DNA from: Treponema_I sp045631425
GTDB taxonomy: Bacteria; Spirochaetota; Spirochaetia; Treponematales; Treponemataceae
NCBI GenBank assembly: GCA_045631425.1
Contig: JAZQUR010000105.1
Span: 1-64,000 of the forward strand
Direction: 5' to 3'
DNA: 64,000 nucleotides
A model generated the notes under the pieces. That model was given only the letters and a program-made list of their open reading frames with translations, searched no databases and had not been told where the DNA came from. The position numbers and the translations under genes are program-made. The stretch's first letter is position 1; every line of letters starts with the position of its first letter. Shown one piece after another: positions 8,769 through 17,937 of the stretch.

Positions 8769-10885
8769 TGACTTTTGAAAATGGTAGACAAGGGATAAAT
8801 GTTGAAAACGTGATTTTGTGGCGAGAAAGCCTTTCCACGATGAAAGATAATCATTTTTTTGACTTGCTAAAAATGTATCTTGGGGAAATCAAAACTCCTT
8901 ACAACAAGCAAAATCTCATAGAAAACCTAAGTTCGTTTTTACGCAAAGAGGAGACAAAGGAAAATATTATTTCTCTTCTTTCAAAGGATGATTTAGAACT
9001 TTTAACAGCCATTTATCTTATTCCAAAAGTTACTCAAAACAAGCTTATAGGCTTTTTTCCAACTAAACCAGTTCCAGAACTCTATGAACACCTAATGAAT
9101 CTTGAAGAACGTCTGTTGATTTTTAGATTTAACGACAAAGATTCTGGGAAAAATCATTTTAAAATCAATCCGTTACTAGAACAAAGTCTAAAACCTTATC
9201 TTACAAAAGAAAAAATCATCAACTTTTCTATTGAATTTGATGAAAGTGATATTTCAAAATCTCAAGATGTTTTATCTCCTGAGGTAATTGCAAGTTTTAC
9301 CGCTTTCGTTGTGGAAAATCCAGATTTAATGAAAGCAGATGGCAACTTTAAGAAAAAAATCGATACTCAGTTAAAAGAAATTTTCCCAACATTTTCAAAT
9401 TTAGATTTTTTCAAAAAACTACTAGAAGCTTTTATCAATTTGAGCATATTCCGCCAAACTGATGAAGGGATTTTTATCCTTTTTGATAGATTAAAGGATT
9501 TTGCAAAACTCACAGAACAAGAGCAATACGTTTATTTGGCAGTGGCTTCTACAGGAAGATTTCCACGAGATGTAATACAAAAGCAAAGTCAACAATTTAT
9601 CGAACTTCTCATGCAAATTGATGGCGCATGTTACACAAAAGAAAACCTTATCAAGCAAAGTTTTTTGATTAACGAACAAAAATCCTGTGGAGAAACAAGT
9701 CCAAAAACTTTGGGAAGATTTGCTTCGATTTTGAAAGAAGCTCAAAAGCAAAAAGAAAATGCTAACCCGCTTGGACAAAAACAAAAAAATGACGGGGCCT
9801 TCCCAATATCAGAACTTATAGACAACGCCTTGATTTTTGGACTTTTACATCATTGCAAAAATCACAAAACATTTGGGGAAGGATATGTAGTTGCAAAAAT
9901 CAAGCAATCATCAGTTTTCAAAGCCTTAAACATCGATGGCGGATATGCAGTTTCTATCATGCCGGGATTGCCATTGCTAAAATTGATTCCATTTGCAAAA
10001 TCTCTTGAAATCGTAAAATTGGACACTATTCTCCAAATGGAAATTTCCAAGAAATCAGTTTTGAACAGTTTTTCCCTTGGGGAAACTCCAGAAAGTTTGA
10101 TTTTTCAGTTTTCAGACGTTTCAAATTATGATTTCCCTCAAAATATCAGATTTTCCATTGATGATTGGTTTGAAAGTTATAACTCAGGAAATCTTTTCTA
10201 TGGCTACGTGTTAAAAATCTTGCCAGAAAAAGCGCCTTTGGTGGAAAAAAATCCTGTGTTGGAGCCTTACATCAAAATGACATTGGCTCCGGGAGTTTTT
10301 TTGCTGGATTTCGCAAGCAATGGTGAAGCAAGAGCTGTAATTCAAGAAGCTGGACTTGATTTTATCGGAGATGTGAAAAAATCAAAAGATGAAGTTTCTA
10401 GCATTCCATTTCCATCTATAAAAAGTCGAGGCCATTTTTCTGCTATAAATAGGGAAGCATCTTTGCCTTGTAAAAGTGATGCAGAGATTTCTATAGCAAA
10501 AGAAAAACTATATTCGGCTATAAGTTCAGGAAATTTTTCAAAAGAAGAGGAAGATGAACTTAAAAATCGAGTTTCTAGAGGTGTTCTCGTAAGTCCAGTT
10601 CAACTAAAAAATGTTTCCATTCGTCCAGAAAGAACAGAAGCCTTCGGAATGGATTATCCAGGAAAAGTGCGAGTCATGGAACACGCCTTGAATTGTGAAA
10701 ACTTTGCAGAAATCACTTATGATAATTCGGTTTATTTTGGATTACCAACCAAACTGGAAAAAACTGCTGGGGACAGTTTCGTAACTTTGATTTTGGAACC
10801 AAGCAAGGAAGAAAAGCAGTTTTCTATCGGTCATGCGCAAAAAGTAAAGCGTATTCGTGGCGCTATTTTCAAAGAACGCTTGTAA
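8768..10885 (+). CDS. Helicase-associated protein partnered with XPB
   Basis: The 705-residue product starts at the ATG overlapping the XPB stop, with GGAGG (8757-8761) seven bases upstream. It has no Walker motifs. Its central region looks like the XPB/Ssl2 N-terminal-type domain (Helicase_C_3) found in proteins paired with bacterial XPB. The C-terminal 80 residues (VMEHALNCENFAEITYD to KVKRIRGAIF) resemble a WYL-like fold. Translational coupling and one-base overlap suggest a complex with the helicase. Function beyond that is unknown. Confidence 0.65.
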   Translation: MTFENGRQGINVENVILWRESLSTMKDNHFFDLLKMYLGEIKTPYNKQNLIENLSSFLRKEETKENIISLLSKDDLELLTAIYLIPKVTQNKLIGFFPTKPVPELYEHLMNLEERLLIFRFNDKDSGKNHFKINPLLEQSLKPYLTKEKIINFSIEFDESDISKSQDVLSPEVIASFTAFVVENPDLMKADGNFKKKIDTQLKEIFPTFSNLDFFKKLLEAFINLSIFRQTDEGIFILFDRLKDFAKLTEQEQYVYLAVASTGRFPRDVIQKQSQQFIELLMQIDGACYTKENLIKQSFLINEQKSCGETSPKTLGRFASILKEAQKQKENANPLGQKQKNDGAFPISELIDNALIFGLLHHCKNHKTFGEGYVVAKIKQSSVFKALNIDGGYAVSIMPGLPLLKLIPFAKSLEIVKLDTILQMEISKKSVLNSFSLGETPESLIFQFSDVSNYDFPQNIRFSIDDWFESYNSGNLFYGYVLKILPEKAPLVEKNPVLEPYIKMTLAPGVFLLDFASNGEARAVIQEAGLDFIGDVKKSKDEVSSIPFPSIKSRGHFSAINREASLPCKSDAEISIAKEKLYSAISSGNFSKEEEDELKNRVSRGVLVSPVQLKNVSIRPERTEAFGMDYPGKVRVMEHALNCENFAEITYDNSVYFGLPTKLEKTAGDSFVTLILEPSKEEKQFSIGHAQKVKRIRGAIFKERL

Positions 10886-10950
10886 ATCTGTGGAATTTCC
10901 TAGACGATAAGCAAAATCACGTCTAAAATATAAGTATCAAGGGATTTTAT

Positions 10951-11658
10951 ATGATTAGAGTTGTTTTGTTTGATTTTGATGGCGTAATAGTTGACTCAAG
11001 TAAGGATATTGCAGAAGCCGTAAATAAGACTTTTTCTCATTTTGGATATGGGAAACTTTCTTATGACGAGGTTTTCAAAAATATTGGGCATGGCGCTCAA
11101 CATCTTTTGGCCGCTTGCTTAAATGACATTTGCGTGAAAACTCACAAAAATTTTAACTCCGCACTTTTGCCTGAAATCAAAAATTGGTACATAGATTATT
11201 ATACTTCTCACGCAGTTGTGGACACAACAATTTACGATGGTGTAATGGAAGTTTTGTATCAGCTTAGCGTGGAAGATGTGCGAATGGGTATTGTTTCAAA
11301 TAAGCCAATCAAAGTTACAGAAACAATCTTAGAACATTTTGATATTATCGACTATTTTGATGTGATAGTTGGCCCAGAATCAATAAAAGAGATGAAACCA
11401 GCTCCAGACGGAATCAAGTTGGCTGTAGAAAAAATCAACAGATTGTTGACTGCCATTGGTGAGCCAGAAATCCTTGCCAAAGAAGTTTTGATGGTAGGGG
11501 ATTCTGGAGTTGATATTAAAGCCGCAAAATCCTTCGGCGCAAAAAGCTGCGGTATCCTAGGCGGAATCGGAAATTCAGAACGATTAAAGCTAGAAAATCC
11601 AGATATTTTAGTAAATACGATAAAAGAGTTTCCGTTTAAGGAAATTCTGCAGCTATAA
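10951..11658 (+). CDS. HAD-superfamily phosphatase, phosphoglycolate phosphatase-like
   Basis: All four HAD motifs are visible in this 235-residue protein: DFDGVIVDS (I), VSNKP (II), the Lys in EMKPAPDG (III) and GDSGVDI (IV). The helical cap between motif I and II fits the C1-type gph/pgmB group. It should dephosphorylate a small phospho-sugar or phosphoglycolate in the cytoplasm; substrate cannot be fixed from sequence. AGGGA lies before the ATG. The gene sits 65 bp after the XPB pair and 23 bp before a lipoprotein gene, so it may share transcripts with both. Confidence 0.8.
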   Translation: MIRVVLFDFDGVIVDSSKDIAEAVNKTFSHFGYGKLSYDEVFKNIGHGAQHLLAACLNDICVKTHKNFNSALLPEIKNWYIDYYTSHAVVDTTIYDGVMEVLYQLSVEDVRMGIVSNKPIKVTETILEHFDIIDYFDVIVGPESIKEMKPAPDGIKLAVEKINRLLTAIGEPEILAKEVLMVGDSGVDIKAAKSFGAKSCGILGGIGNSERLKLENPDILVNTIKEFPFKEILQL

Positions 11659-11681
11659 ATTTATTTTTAGATAAAAAAGTT

Positions 11682-13094
11682 ATGAAAAAGTTTTTGTACA
11701 TTATTCTGCTGGGGATTTTGCTCGTTTCTTGCAATAATTCCCAAGTAGAAATCATTTCTGAAAAACACACAGAAAATCTCCAAATCCCAAGTGATATAAA
11801 AAAGAAACTCATATCTGTTTCCTATGCAGATTTAAAAATTGACAATGATATTTTAGCCTATTACTTGGAAAACAATTACGCTGGGTTTTATCAAATTTCT
11901 GAAAAAGGATTTTCTACAAAGAATTTCATTGAAGATTTTGAAAAAGAGTTTTCAAGTAAACCAGCCATAACAATATCAAATTATTATGAATGGATTGTTT
12001 CCTATTTATCCAATTTTATAAATGATCCTCACTTTACAGTTCAGAAGCATAATCAAGGACAGGCGCTTTCTAACATCTTTTATAACACTTTCTCAAATAT
12101 TTACGTGAAAAAAGAAAATGAAAAGTTTTATGTAGTGGAAAGCGATAATCTAGAGATTTCCCTCGGAGATATTTACAACGATAAGACTGATTATTTGTTT
12201 TACTATCCTTCAAAAGGGGAGGATGTTTACAGAATTGGACTTTTCCAAAATAGCCCTAGAAAAGATATTATTAACTTGAATTTTTCGGATAAATCGGTTG
12301 ATATCAGTTTGCATTTGCCTGAATACAAATCCTTTTCATCGTTTTATACAAATATTGAAACCAACGATTCTGCATATATTCACCTAAATCAATTTTTGCC
12401 ATACGAAATGAATGGGCTTGATATGTTGGAAACGTCCCAAATCCTAAATGATTTTACGAAAATTTCAAACCGTTACCGAAGCAAAAAAAATGTTATTTTG
12501 GATTTAAGAAATAATGGTGGTGGAAGTAGCCATTATCCAAAAATTTTTCTCTCAAATTTATATTGGAATAATAAAATCTTTTCAAAAGAATATAGAGAAT
12601 TAGTAGTAAACGGTGAAAAAATTTCTTATTTGATAAATGATTCTATCGCCCAAGCAATAAAGAAAACTCGAGCTGAATTTTATGTGGAAGGCTCAAAAGA
12701 ATATAACGCTTTTGATTTTTACTTAAACCCACTAAAAGAAAATACAACTGTCACTTTTTCTAAAAAACCCAATAAAAATACCGCATCTGCAAGTGAAGAA
12801 TGCATTTGGTTTGCAAAAATGCTATTTGATTCTACAAATCAGTTAGTAATAATCGGCGAAAACTCTTTAGGTTGCATCGAATATGGCCATCCCTGGTCTT
12901 ATGAACTGCCAAATACTGGTTTACAACTTGGAATTCCCGCATCTAAAATTGATTTACCGTTTTTTGAAAATAAATCCTGTGTTGGCTACGCCCCAGATAT
13001 TTACACTACAGACGAAGATTTAATAAAAACATTGTCCACAGAAATTGATGATGAAAACTTATTAGCAAACTTGAAAAAAAATCAGTTACATTAG
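11682..13094 (+). CDS. S41-family peptidase-like lipoprotein
   Basis: The 470-residue product has a lipoprotein signal (MKKFLYIILLGILLVSC). The C-terminal half carries S41 hallmarks: DLRNNGGGS (about 277-285) and NTASASEE, which matches the Ser-bearing loop of tail-specific proteases. The segment after it reads GENSLGCIEYG and lacks the GK(G) lysine of classical CtpA/Prc. It therefore fits the tricorn/IRBP-like subgroup or a degenerate enzyme. No PDZ domain is evident. It would act at the periplasmic face. The SD is weak. Confidence 0.72.
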   Translation: MKKFLYIILLGILLVSCNNSQVEIISEKHTENLQIPSDIKKKLISVSYADLKIDNDILAYYLENNYAGFYQISEKGFSTKNFIEDFEKEFSSKPAITISNYYEWIVSYLSNFINDPHFTVQKHNQGQALSNIFYNTFSNIYVKKENEKFYVVESDNLEISLGDIYNDKTDYLFYYPSKGEDVYRIGLFQNSPRKDIINLNFSDKSVDISLHLPEYKSFSSFYTNIETNDSAYIHLNQFLPYEMNGLDMLETSQILNDFTKISNRYRSKKNVILDLRNNGGGSSHYPKIFLSNLYWNNKIFSKEYRELVVNGEKISYLINDSIAQAIKKTRAEFYVEGSKEYNAFDFYLNPLKENTTVTFSKKPNKNTASASEECIWFAKMLFDSTNQLVIIGENSLGCIEYGHPWSYELPNTGLQLGIPASKIDLPFFENKSCVGYAPDIYTTDEDLIKTLSTEIDDENLLANLKKNQLH

Positions 13095-13148
13095 TCCTCA
13101 TCTTTTCAAAATATTTAAAAATACAGTGGCACAACTTAAAATTTCTGA

Positions 13149-13154
13149 TATACT
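13149..13154 (+). promoter_or_regulatory. Leaderless promoter of pyrF
   Basis: TATACT (13149-13154) lies six bases before the ATG at 13161. No SD is present. Confidence 0.6.
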
Positions 13155-13160
13155 CAAAAC

Positions 13161-14069
13161 ATGAATAGAAATACTGCAATGAGTCGGCTTCAGGATGCAT
13201 GCCGAAAAAATGGTCCTTTATGTATTGGTTTGGATACAGATCCATCTTATCTACCAGAATCTGTAATCTCTAATTATCCTTCAAAAGAAGATGCTGTTTT
13301 TGCATACAACAAAGGAATTGTAGACGCTGCTTCTGAATATGCAGGTTGTTACAAAGTTCAAATTGCTTACTACGAAGCAATGGGCTTAAAAGGTATGGAA
13401 GTGTTTGCAAAAACTCTTCAGTATATTCGCTCAAAAAATATTCCCGTAATTTCTGATGTTAAACGTGGCGACATCGCTGATACTGCAAAAGCATACGGAA
13501 AAGCACACTTTTCTGGTGATTTTGAAACTGATATTATCACTGTAAATCCATACATGGGATTTGACACTTTAGAACCTTTTAAAGAATTTTTCCCAGAAAA
13601 AGGATGTTTCGTTCTTCTACGTACATCAAACTCTGGTATGCAAGATATCGAAAATCAATCTTTGGCTACAGAAAAGCCTGTTCTAAGCCTAGTTGGTGAC
13701 AAACTTAACCAACTTGCCGCAGAATACGCTGCTTCAAATCCTGGAGAATGTTCACCATTTGGCGCCGTAGTTGGTTGCACAGAAGAAGAAGACGCACGTA
13801 AAATCCGTGATATGTATCCAAACGTATTTTTCTTGATTCCAGGCTTCGGCGCCCAGGGCGGAAAAGCTAGAATCGCAGCAACACTTTTGGATAAAGCTGG
13901 TGGTGCTGTAAACTCTTCTCGCGGTATCTTAACTGCTTGGAAAAAAGATGAAGACCTAGCAGCAAAACGGGAAGCTGGAACTCTTACAATGGACGATATT
14001 GTAGCCGCAGCCACAAAAGCCGCAAAAGAATCCACAGAAGTTCTACTAGAAGCCAAAAACAGTTTATAA
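13161..14069 (+). CDS. pyrF: Orotidine 5'-phosphate decarboxylase
   Basis: This 302-residue protein is the longer type-2 OMP decarboxylase, which makes UMP from OMP in the last step of de novo pyrimidine synthesis. The catalytic DxKxxD signature is DVKRGDIADT, with Lys101 and Asp104. IGLDTDP near the N-terminus and the GFGAQGG phosphate-binding loop fit the family. The next gene, 11 bp downstream, supplies the dihydroorotate step, so the pair forms a pyrimidine operon. The other pyr genes are not in the window. The start is fixed by the leaderless promoter. Confidence 0.95.
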   Translation: MNRNTAMSRLQDACRKNGPLCIGLDTDPSYLPESVISNYPSKEDAVFAYNKGIVDAASEYAGCYKVQIAYYEAMGLKGMEVFAKTLQYIRSKNIPVISDVKRGDIADTAKAYGKAHFSGDFETDIITVNPYMGFDTLEPFKEFFPEKGCFVLLRTSNSGMQDIENQSLATEKPVLSLVGDKLNQLAAEYAASNPGECSPFGAVVGCTEEEDARKIRDMYPNVFFLIPGFGAQGGKARIAATLLDKAGGAVNSSRGILTAWKKDEDLAAKREAGTLTMDDIVAAATKAAKESTEVLLEAKNSL

Positions 14070-14080
14070 GGTAAATATCA

Positions 14081-15835
14081 ATGTGTAAAGAAAATCATAA
14101 AACTCTTGGAACTGGAAAAGTTCTTTTATGCCAAGAAGTTGTAAAAGGCATTTATCACCTAGAAGTAGATATTTCAGAAATGAATGTTTGCCCACAGGCT
14201 GGTCAGTTTTTTATGCTAAAGGCTGAAAAATCCAACGTATTTTTAACTCGTCCAATCAGTATCTACAAAATTGATAATAATGATGGCAAACTAAAAATCC
14301 ACTTTTTAATCATGCTTCTTGGGAAAGGAACAAAAGAACTTTGCGAAATGGAAGTTGGAAAAACAGTTTCTTTAACAGGTCCTTTAGGAAATGGATTTTC
14401 TGCACCAGATTCATCTGAAAAAGTTGCTATTATTGGTGGGGGAATCGGTGTTGCTCCAGTAGCAGGTTTTGCATCAACCTTAAAAGAAAACTCTTTTGAC
14501 TTTTTCGCATGTTTCAAATCTGGCACCTATGGAATCGAAGATATAAAAGCAAACAAACTTTTTATCACTACAGACGACGGCTCTGTAGGCATAAAAGGTA
14601 TGCTTCCATCAGTTTTCAACGCTGATCTAATTTCAAAAGAAAAATACACAGCAGTTTACGCCTGTGGCCCAGAACCAATGCTAAAATACGTGCAACAAAT
14701 CTGCAAAGAAATGGGCGTAAAGTGCTATCTAAGCATGGAAGCTCGCATGGCTTGTGGCGTTGGCGCTTGTCTTGGCTGTACTATCAACACAACAGAGGGA
14801 AATAAACGCTGTTGTAAAGACGGTCCAGTTTTTGACGGTGATATTTTGATTTTCGGTGAACCTCGAAAAAACAACTCTCCTAAAATCAACCCAGAAGAAA
14901 CTTTTGAACCAGAGCTGACTTGTAGCGTTGCTGGAGTAAAATTCCAAAATCCAGTGATTGCAGCTTCTGGAACTTTTGGTTTTGGAAAAGAATACGAAGA
15001 ACTTGTTGATGTAAATGCTTTGGGCGGTATTTGTTCAAAGGGCTTAACCTTTGAGAAAAAACCTGGAAACACTGGCATCAGATTGATAGAAACTCCATCT
15101 GGAATTATCAACTCTATCGGTTTGCAAAATCCTGGAATCCCACATTTTATCCAACACGAATTACCAGAAATGCTAAAATACAAGGCAACTTCTATTGCAA
15201 ATCTTTCTGGCTCATCAATCGAAACTTACGTTGAAGGTGCAAAACTTCTAGACAACACAGATATTCCAATGATTGAGCTAAATATTTCTTGTCCAAACGT
15301 GAAAAAAGGCGGAATGGGTTTTGGTCTTGAACCAGATTTGGCTTACGAAGTTGTAAAAGAAGTTCGCGCTGTAACTACAAAACCATTGATGGTAAAACTT
15401 TCACCAAACGCACCATACTTGCTAAAAATTGTGGAAGCTGTTATTAACGCAGGAGCTGATGCTATCAGTATGGTAAACACATTCCAAGCTATTGCTATTG
15501 ATGTGGAACGAGGTACAACAATTTTCGACAATGTTCGGGCAGGACTTTCTGGTTCAGCTGTAAAACCAATCGCCCTTCGCATGGTTTTTGACGTTTGCCA
15601 ATACATCAACACACTGCCAAAAGAAAAGCAAGTTCCAGTTGTTGGTCTTGGTGGAATTACCACTTGGAAAGACGCTGTTGAGTTTATCATGGCAGGAGCT
15701 GCTGCAGTTCAAGTTGGAACAGCAACCTTCATCAACCCAAAAGCAATGGAAGAAATTGTTGATGGCGTAAAGGCTTTTATGAAGCGAAAAGGCTATAAAT
15801 CAATCGAAGAAATGCGCGGTATTGCGTTGAAATAG
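14081..15835 (+). CDS. Fused dihydroorotate dehydrogenase B: PyrK domain plus PyrD domain
   Basis: One 584-residue chain joins two proteins that are normally separate. Residues 1-265 are PyrK, the electron-transfer subunit: an FAD/NAD(P)-binding ferredoxin reductase core (GGGIGVAP at 119-126) and a [2Fe-2S] cluster with Cys225, Cys230, Cys233 and Cys244/245. Residues about 278-584 are the class 1B FMN dehydrogenase PyrD, with NISCPNVKKGG carrying the catalytic Cys404 and a GLGGI phosphate loop. The linker (about 262-277) is polar. The enzyme oxidises dihydroorotate with NAD+. No internal stop or frameshift separates the halves, so the fusion looks real. It is in operon with pyrF. Confidence 0.93.
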   Translation: MCKENHKTLGTGKVLLCQEVVKGIYHLEVDISEMNVCPQAGQFFMLKAEKSNVFLTRPISIYKIDNNDGKLKIHFLIMLLGKGTKELCEMEVGKTVSLTGPLGNGFSAPDSSEKVAIIGGGIGVAPVAGFASTLKENSFDFFACFKSGTYGIEDIKANKLFITTDDGSVGIKGMLPSVFNADLISKEKYTAVYACGPEPMLKYVQQICKEMGVKCYLSMEARMACGVGACLGCTINTTEGNKRCCKDGPVFDGDILIFGEPRKNNSPKINPEETFEPELTCSVAGVKFQNPVIAASGTFGFGKEYEELVDVNALGGICSKGLTFEKKPGNTGIRLIETPSGIINSIGLQNPGIPHFIQHELPEMLKYKATSIANLSGSSIETYVEGAKLLDNTDIPMIELNISCPNVKKGGMGFGLEPDLAYEVVKEVRAVTTKPLMVKLSPNAPYLLKIVEAVINAGADAISMVNTFQAIAIDVERGTTIFDNVRAGLSGSAVKPIALRMVFDVCQYINTLPKEKQVPVVGLGGITTWKDAVEFIMAGAAAVQVGTATFINPKAMEEIVDGVKAFMKRKGYKSIEEMRGIALK

Positions 15836-15855
15836 GGAATTGTCCCATAAAAAGC

Positions 15856-15895
15856 AAAAAGCTCTTGCATGTGTTATTTGCAAGAGCTTTTTTTT
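15856..15895. terminator. Bidirectional terminator between convergent operons
   Basis: AAAAAGCTCTTGCA (15856-15869) pairs with TGCAAGAGCTTTTT (15879-15892). T runs on both strands serve pyrKD (+) and the FMN enzyme (-). Confidence 0.9.
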
Positions 15896-16787
15896 ATCCC
15901 CGTAAGTGTTCCACCATTTTCTTTACTTCAGCCTCTCCGCCTCGGCAAAGTGCTGTAACAAATGGACGTCCCAACATTACTTCTGAAACCCCGAAATAAC
16001 TTGCTGTCTTTAAGTCTTTTTTTGTGCGAAGGCCACCATCAACCCAAAGTTCGCCACAATAATTTTTTAGTTCTGAGCCGTATTCTTTCAAAAACATTGC
16101 AGTGCTACCAATTCTGTTTTCAACCCGGCCGCCGTGGTTCGAAATTACCACAATTTCTGGCTTCACTTCTTTTACAAGTTCCACATCCTCTTTTGTGAAA
16201 ACCCCCTTTATAGCAAAAGGAAGCTTGGCATGTTTTTTCAACCCGTTGATTTGAGCTGGTGTTTTTCGTTCAAGTTGCACAAGATTTCGCATTGTCACGA
16301 TATTATAAGAATCAATATCCACACCAATAATCTCAGAAACTCCCGTACACCATCCAATTCGCTCAATAATCTTTTGATTTGGATAGGGTTTTATAAAAAC
16401 TGCTGATTTTATGCTTTTTGAAGAATTTTTTTGCTGCAAAAAATTTATCGCTTGAATTCCACTTTGAAGTTTGATATCAGGACAGCCATCACCGATAGAA
16501 AGATTTGCACCAGCCTTGTAAGCAGCCTCTGTTAACGCAAAGTAAAAGCTTTCTTCATCAGCCCAACCAACGTTTTCCACAGCCCCTGTAATAGGCGCCA
16601 ATCTGATTTTAGGCAATTCGATGGATTCTGAGATTTTATTAAAATTTTCAATTTCTTTTCTAAGGATTTTCCAATCTTTACAGTTAGCCTGAAAATTAAC
16701 GCTATCGTTAAATCCTCCCATTCCCGGAAGTTGTCCAACACATCTTTTTCCATGGCAATTTTTACATAAATGACATTTATACGACAC
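15894..16787 (-). CDS. FMN-dependent alpha-hydroxy-acid dehydrogenase-like protein
   Basis: The start is read as the GTG at 16787, six bases after GGAG and one base past the pfk stop, giving 297 residues. The C-terminal half has the alpha-hydroxy-acid oxidase signature SNHGGR, Lys in AIKGVF, and the phosphate-binding WVDGGLR and LGRPF segments. The N-terminus carries a Cys cluster CHLCKNCHGKRC, absent from lactate oxidases. Relatives in clostridia and treponemes are annotated as alpha-hydroxy-acid oxidising or lactate/isopentenyl-isomerase-like, without proven substrate. Coupling to a phosphofructokinase suggests a carbon-metabolism role. Confidence 0.75.
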   Translation of the reverse strand: MSYKCHLCKNCHGKRCVGQLPGMGGFNDSVNFQANCKDWKILRKEIENFNKISESIELPKIRLAPITGAVENVGWADEESFYFALTEAAYKAGANLSIGDGCPDIKLQSGIQAINFLQQKNSSKSIKSAVFIKPYPNQKIIERIGWCTGVSEIIGVDIDSYNIVTMRNLVQLERKTPAQINGLKKHAKLPFAIKGVFTKEDVELVKEVKPEIVVISNHGGRVENRIGSTAMFLKEYGSELKNYCGELWVDGGLRTKKDLKTASYFGVSEVMLGRPFVTALCRGGEAEVKKMVEHLRG

Positions 16788-16788
16788 T

Positions 16789-17877
16789 TTAGTCTCCAAA
16801 ACAAGTTCCAACTTCTCTCGCTGATAATAATAATGGATGATCAGTTGGCACTTTTTTTATCTTTCCTGCAACATTTTCAAGAGGCACTCCTGTTGGAACA
16901 CCGTTTACCATTGCTACCATTTTACCAAACTCACCACGAGCAGCCATGTGAGCCGCAGTTGTTCCACATTGTGTAGCTAAAACTCGGTCATAAGGAACTG
17001 GAGTCCCGCCCCGTTGCAAATATCCCAAAACTGTAACACGAGGCTCTAAGTCAGTAGCGTCCCTTAACTCTTTTGCTATTCTATAAGCGATAGAATATGG
17101 CATATCTTTTCGGGCTTTTTTGAATGCTTTTTTGTCTAGCTTTGCTTCTTCAACAGAAAGAGCCCCTTCAGCCACCACGATGATAGAAAACGGATGGCCG
17201 TCCTCTTGCCGTTTTTTTACGTGACGCGCTATTGGCTCAATATCGTATGGGATTTCTGGAATCAAGATGACATCACCGCCACCAGCAATTCCAGCGTAAA
17301 GCCCAAGCCATCCCGCTTTGTGTCCCATAACCTCGATTATCATTATGCGGCTATGACTGTGGGCTGTTGTATGAAGTCGGTCAATTGCTTCAGTTGCAAC
17401 GGAAACCGCAGTATGAAATCCAAATGTTATATCAGTTTCTGCAAGGTCGTTATCAATGGTTTTTGGTAGGCCGATAACGTTTAGCCCTTCTTGTTGCAAT
17501 TTTGATGCAGTTGTATTTGTACCATTTCCTCCAATGCAAACAAGGGCATCCAAATTCCACTTTTTATAGTTTTCCTTGATAGCATCAACAGCTTCTTGCC
17601 CAATCTTAAAAGGCTTTTCCCGAGATGTTCCAAGAATTGTTCCACCACGAGTTAAAATGCCAGACAACTCATTTGGGGTAAGCTCATGACCAAGCCCCTG
17701 CATTAAACCACGAAAACCCTGCTCAATGCCGATAACTTTTATACCATATTGATTTATAGCAGTTCGTGCAACCCCACGAATAGCCGCATTTAACCCCGGA
17801 GCATCGCCACCAGAAGTGAGAATTCCTATAGTTTTAACCACAGATTTTTTTGTGGTGATATTTGCATTTCCATCCAT
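16789..17877 (-). CDS. 6-phosphofructokinase with an unusual GGNGT motif
   Basis: The 362-residue protein has the PFK nucleotide loop TSGGDAPG (21-28), catalytic loop PKTIDND (138-144), and GYLQRGGTP late in the chain. At the site that distinguishes ATP from PPi enzymes it reads GGNGT (116-120): Gly119 (ATP-like) but Asn118 where most PFKs have Asp. It should phosphorylate fructose 6-phosphate, or a related sugar, in the cytoplasm. A second, longer PFK lies at 48217. The start fits a leaderless promoter. The next gene begins one base after its stop. Confidence 0.85.
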   Translation of the reverse strand: MDGNANITTKKSVVKTIGILTSGGDAPGLNAAIRGVARTAINQYGIKVIGIEQGFRGLMQGLGHELTPNELSGILTRGGTILGTSREKPFKIGQEAVDAIKENYKKWNLDALVCIGGNGTNTTASKLQQEGLNVIGLPKTIDNDLAETDITFGFHTAVSVATEAIDRLHTTAHSHSRIMIIEVMGHKAGWLGLYAGIAGGGDVILIPEIPYDIEPIARHVKKRQEDGHPFSIIVVAEGALSVEEAKLDKKAFKKARKDMPYSIAYRIAKELRDATDLEPRVTVLGYLQRGGTPVPYDRVLATQCGTTAAHMAARGEFGKMVAMVNGVPTGVPLENVAGKIKKVPTDHPLLLSAREVGTCFGD

Positions 17878-17883
17878 AACTTA

Positions 17884-17889
17884 AGAATA
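17884..17889 (-). promoter_or_regulatory. Leaderless promoter of the first PFK gene
   Basis: On the minus strand TATTCT (17889-17884) lies six bases before the ATG at 17877. No SD is present. Confidence 0.5.
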
Positions 17890-17937
17890 ACAGAGAAAAA
17901 AGATTTTGGGAATTTCAAACTTCCAGAAAAGTGAACA

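Noticed and set aside
13655..15690. Long antisense frames over pyrF, pyrKD and purL
   Set aside because: They mirror the codon bias of the true genes and have no start signals or recognisable domains.
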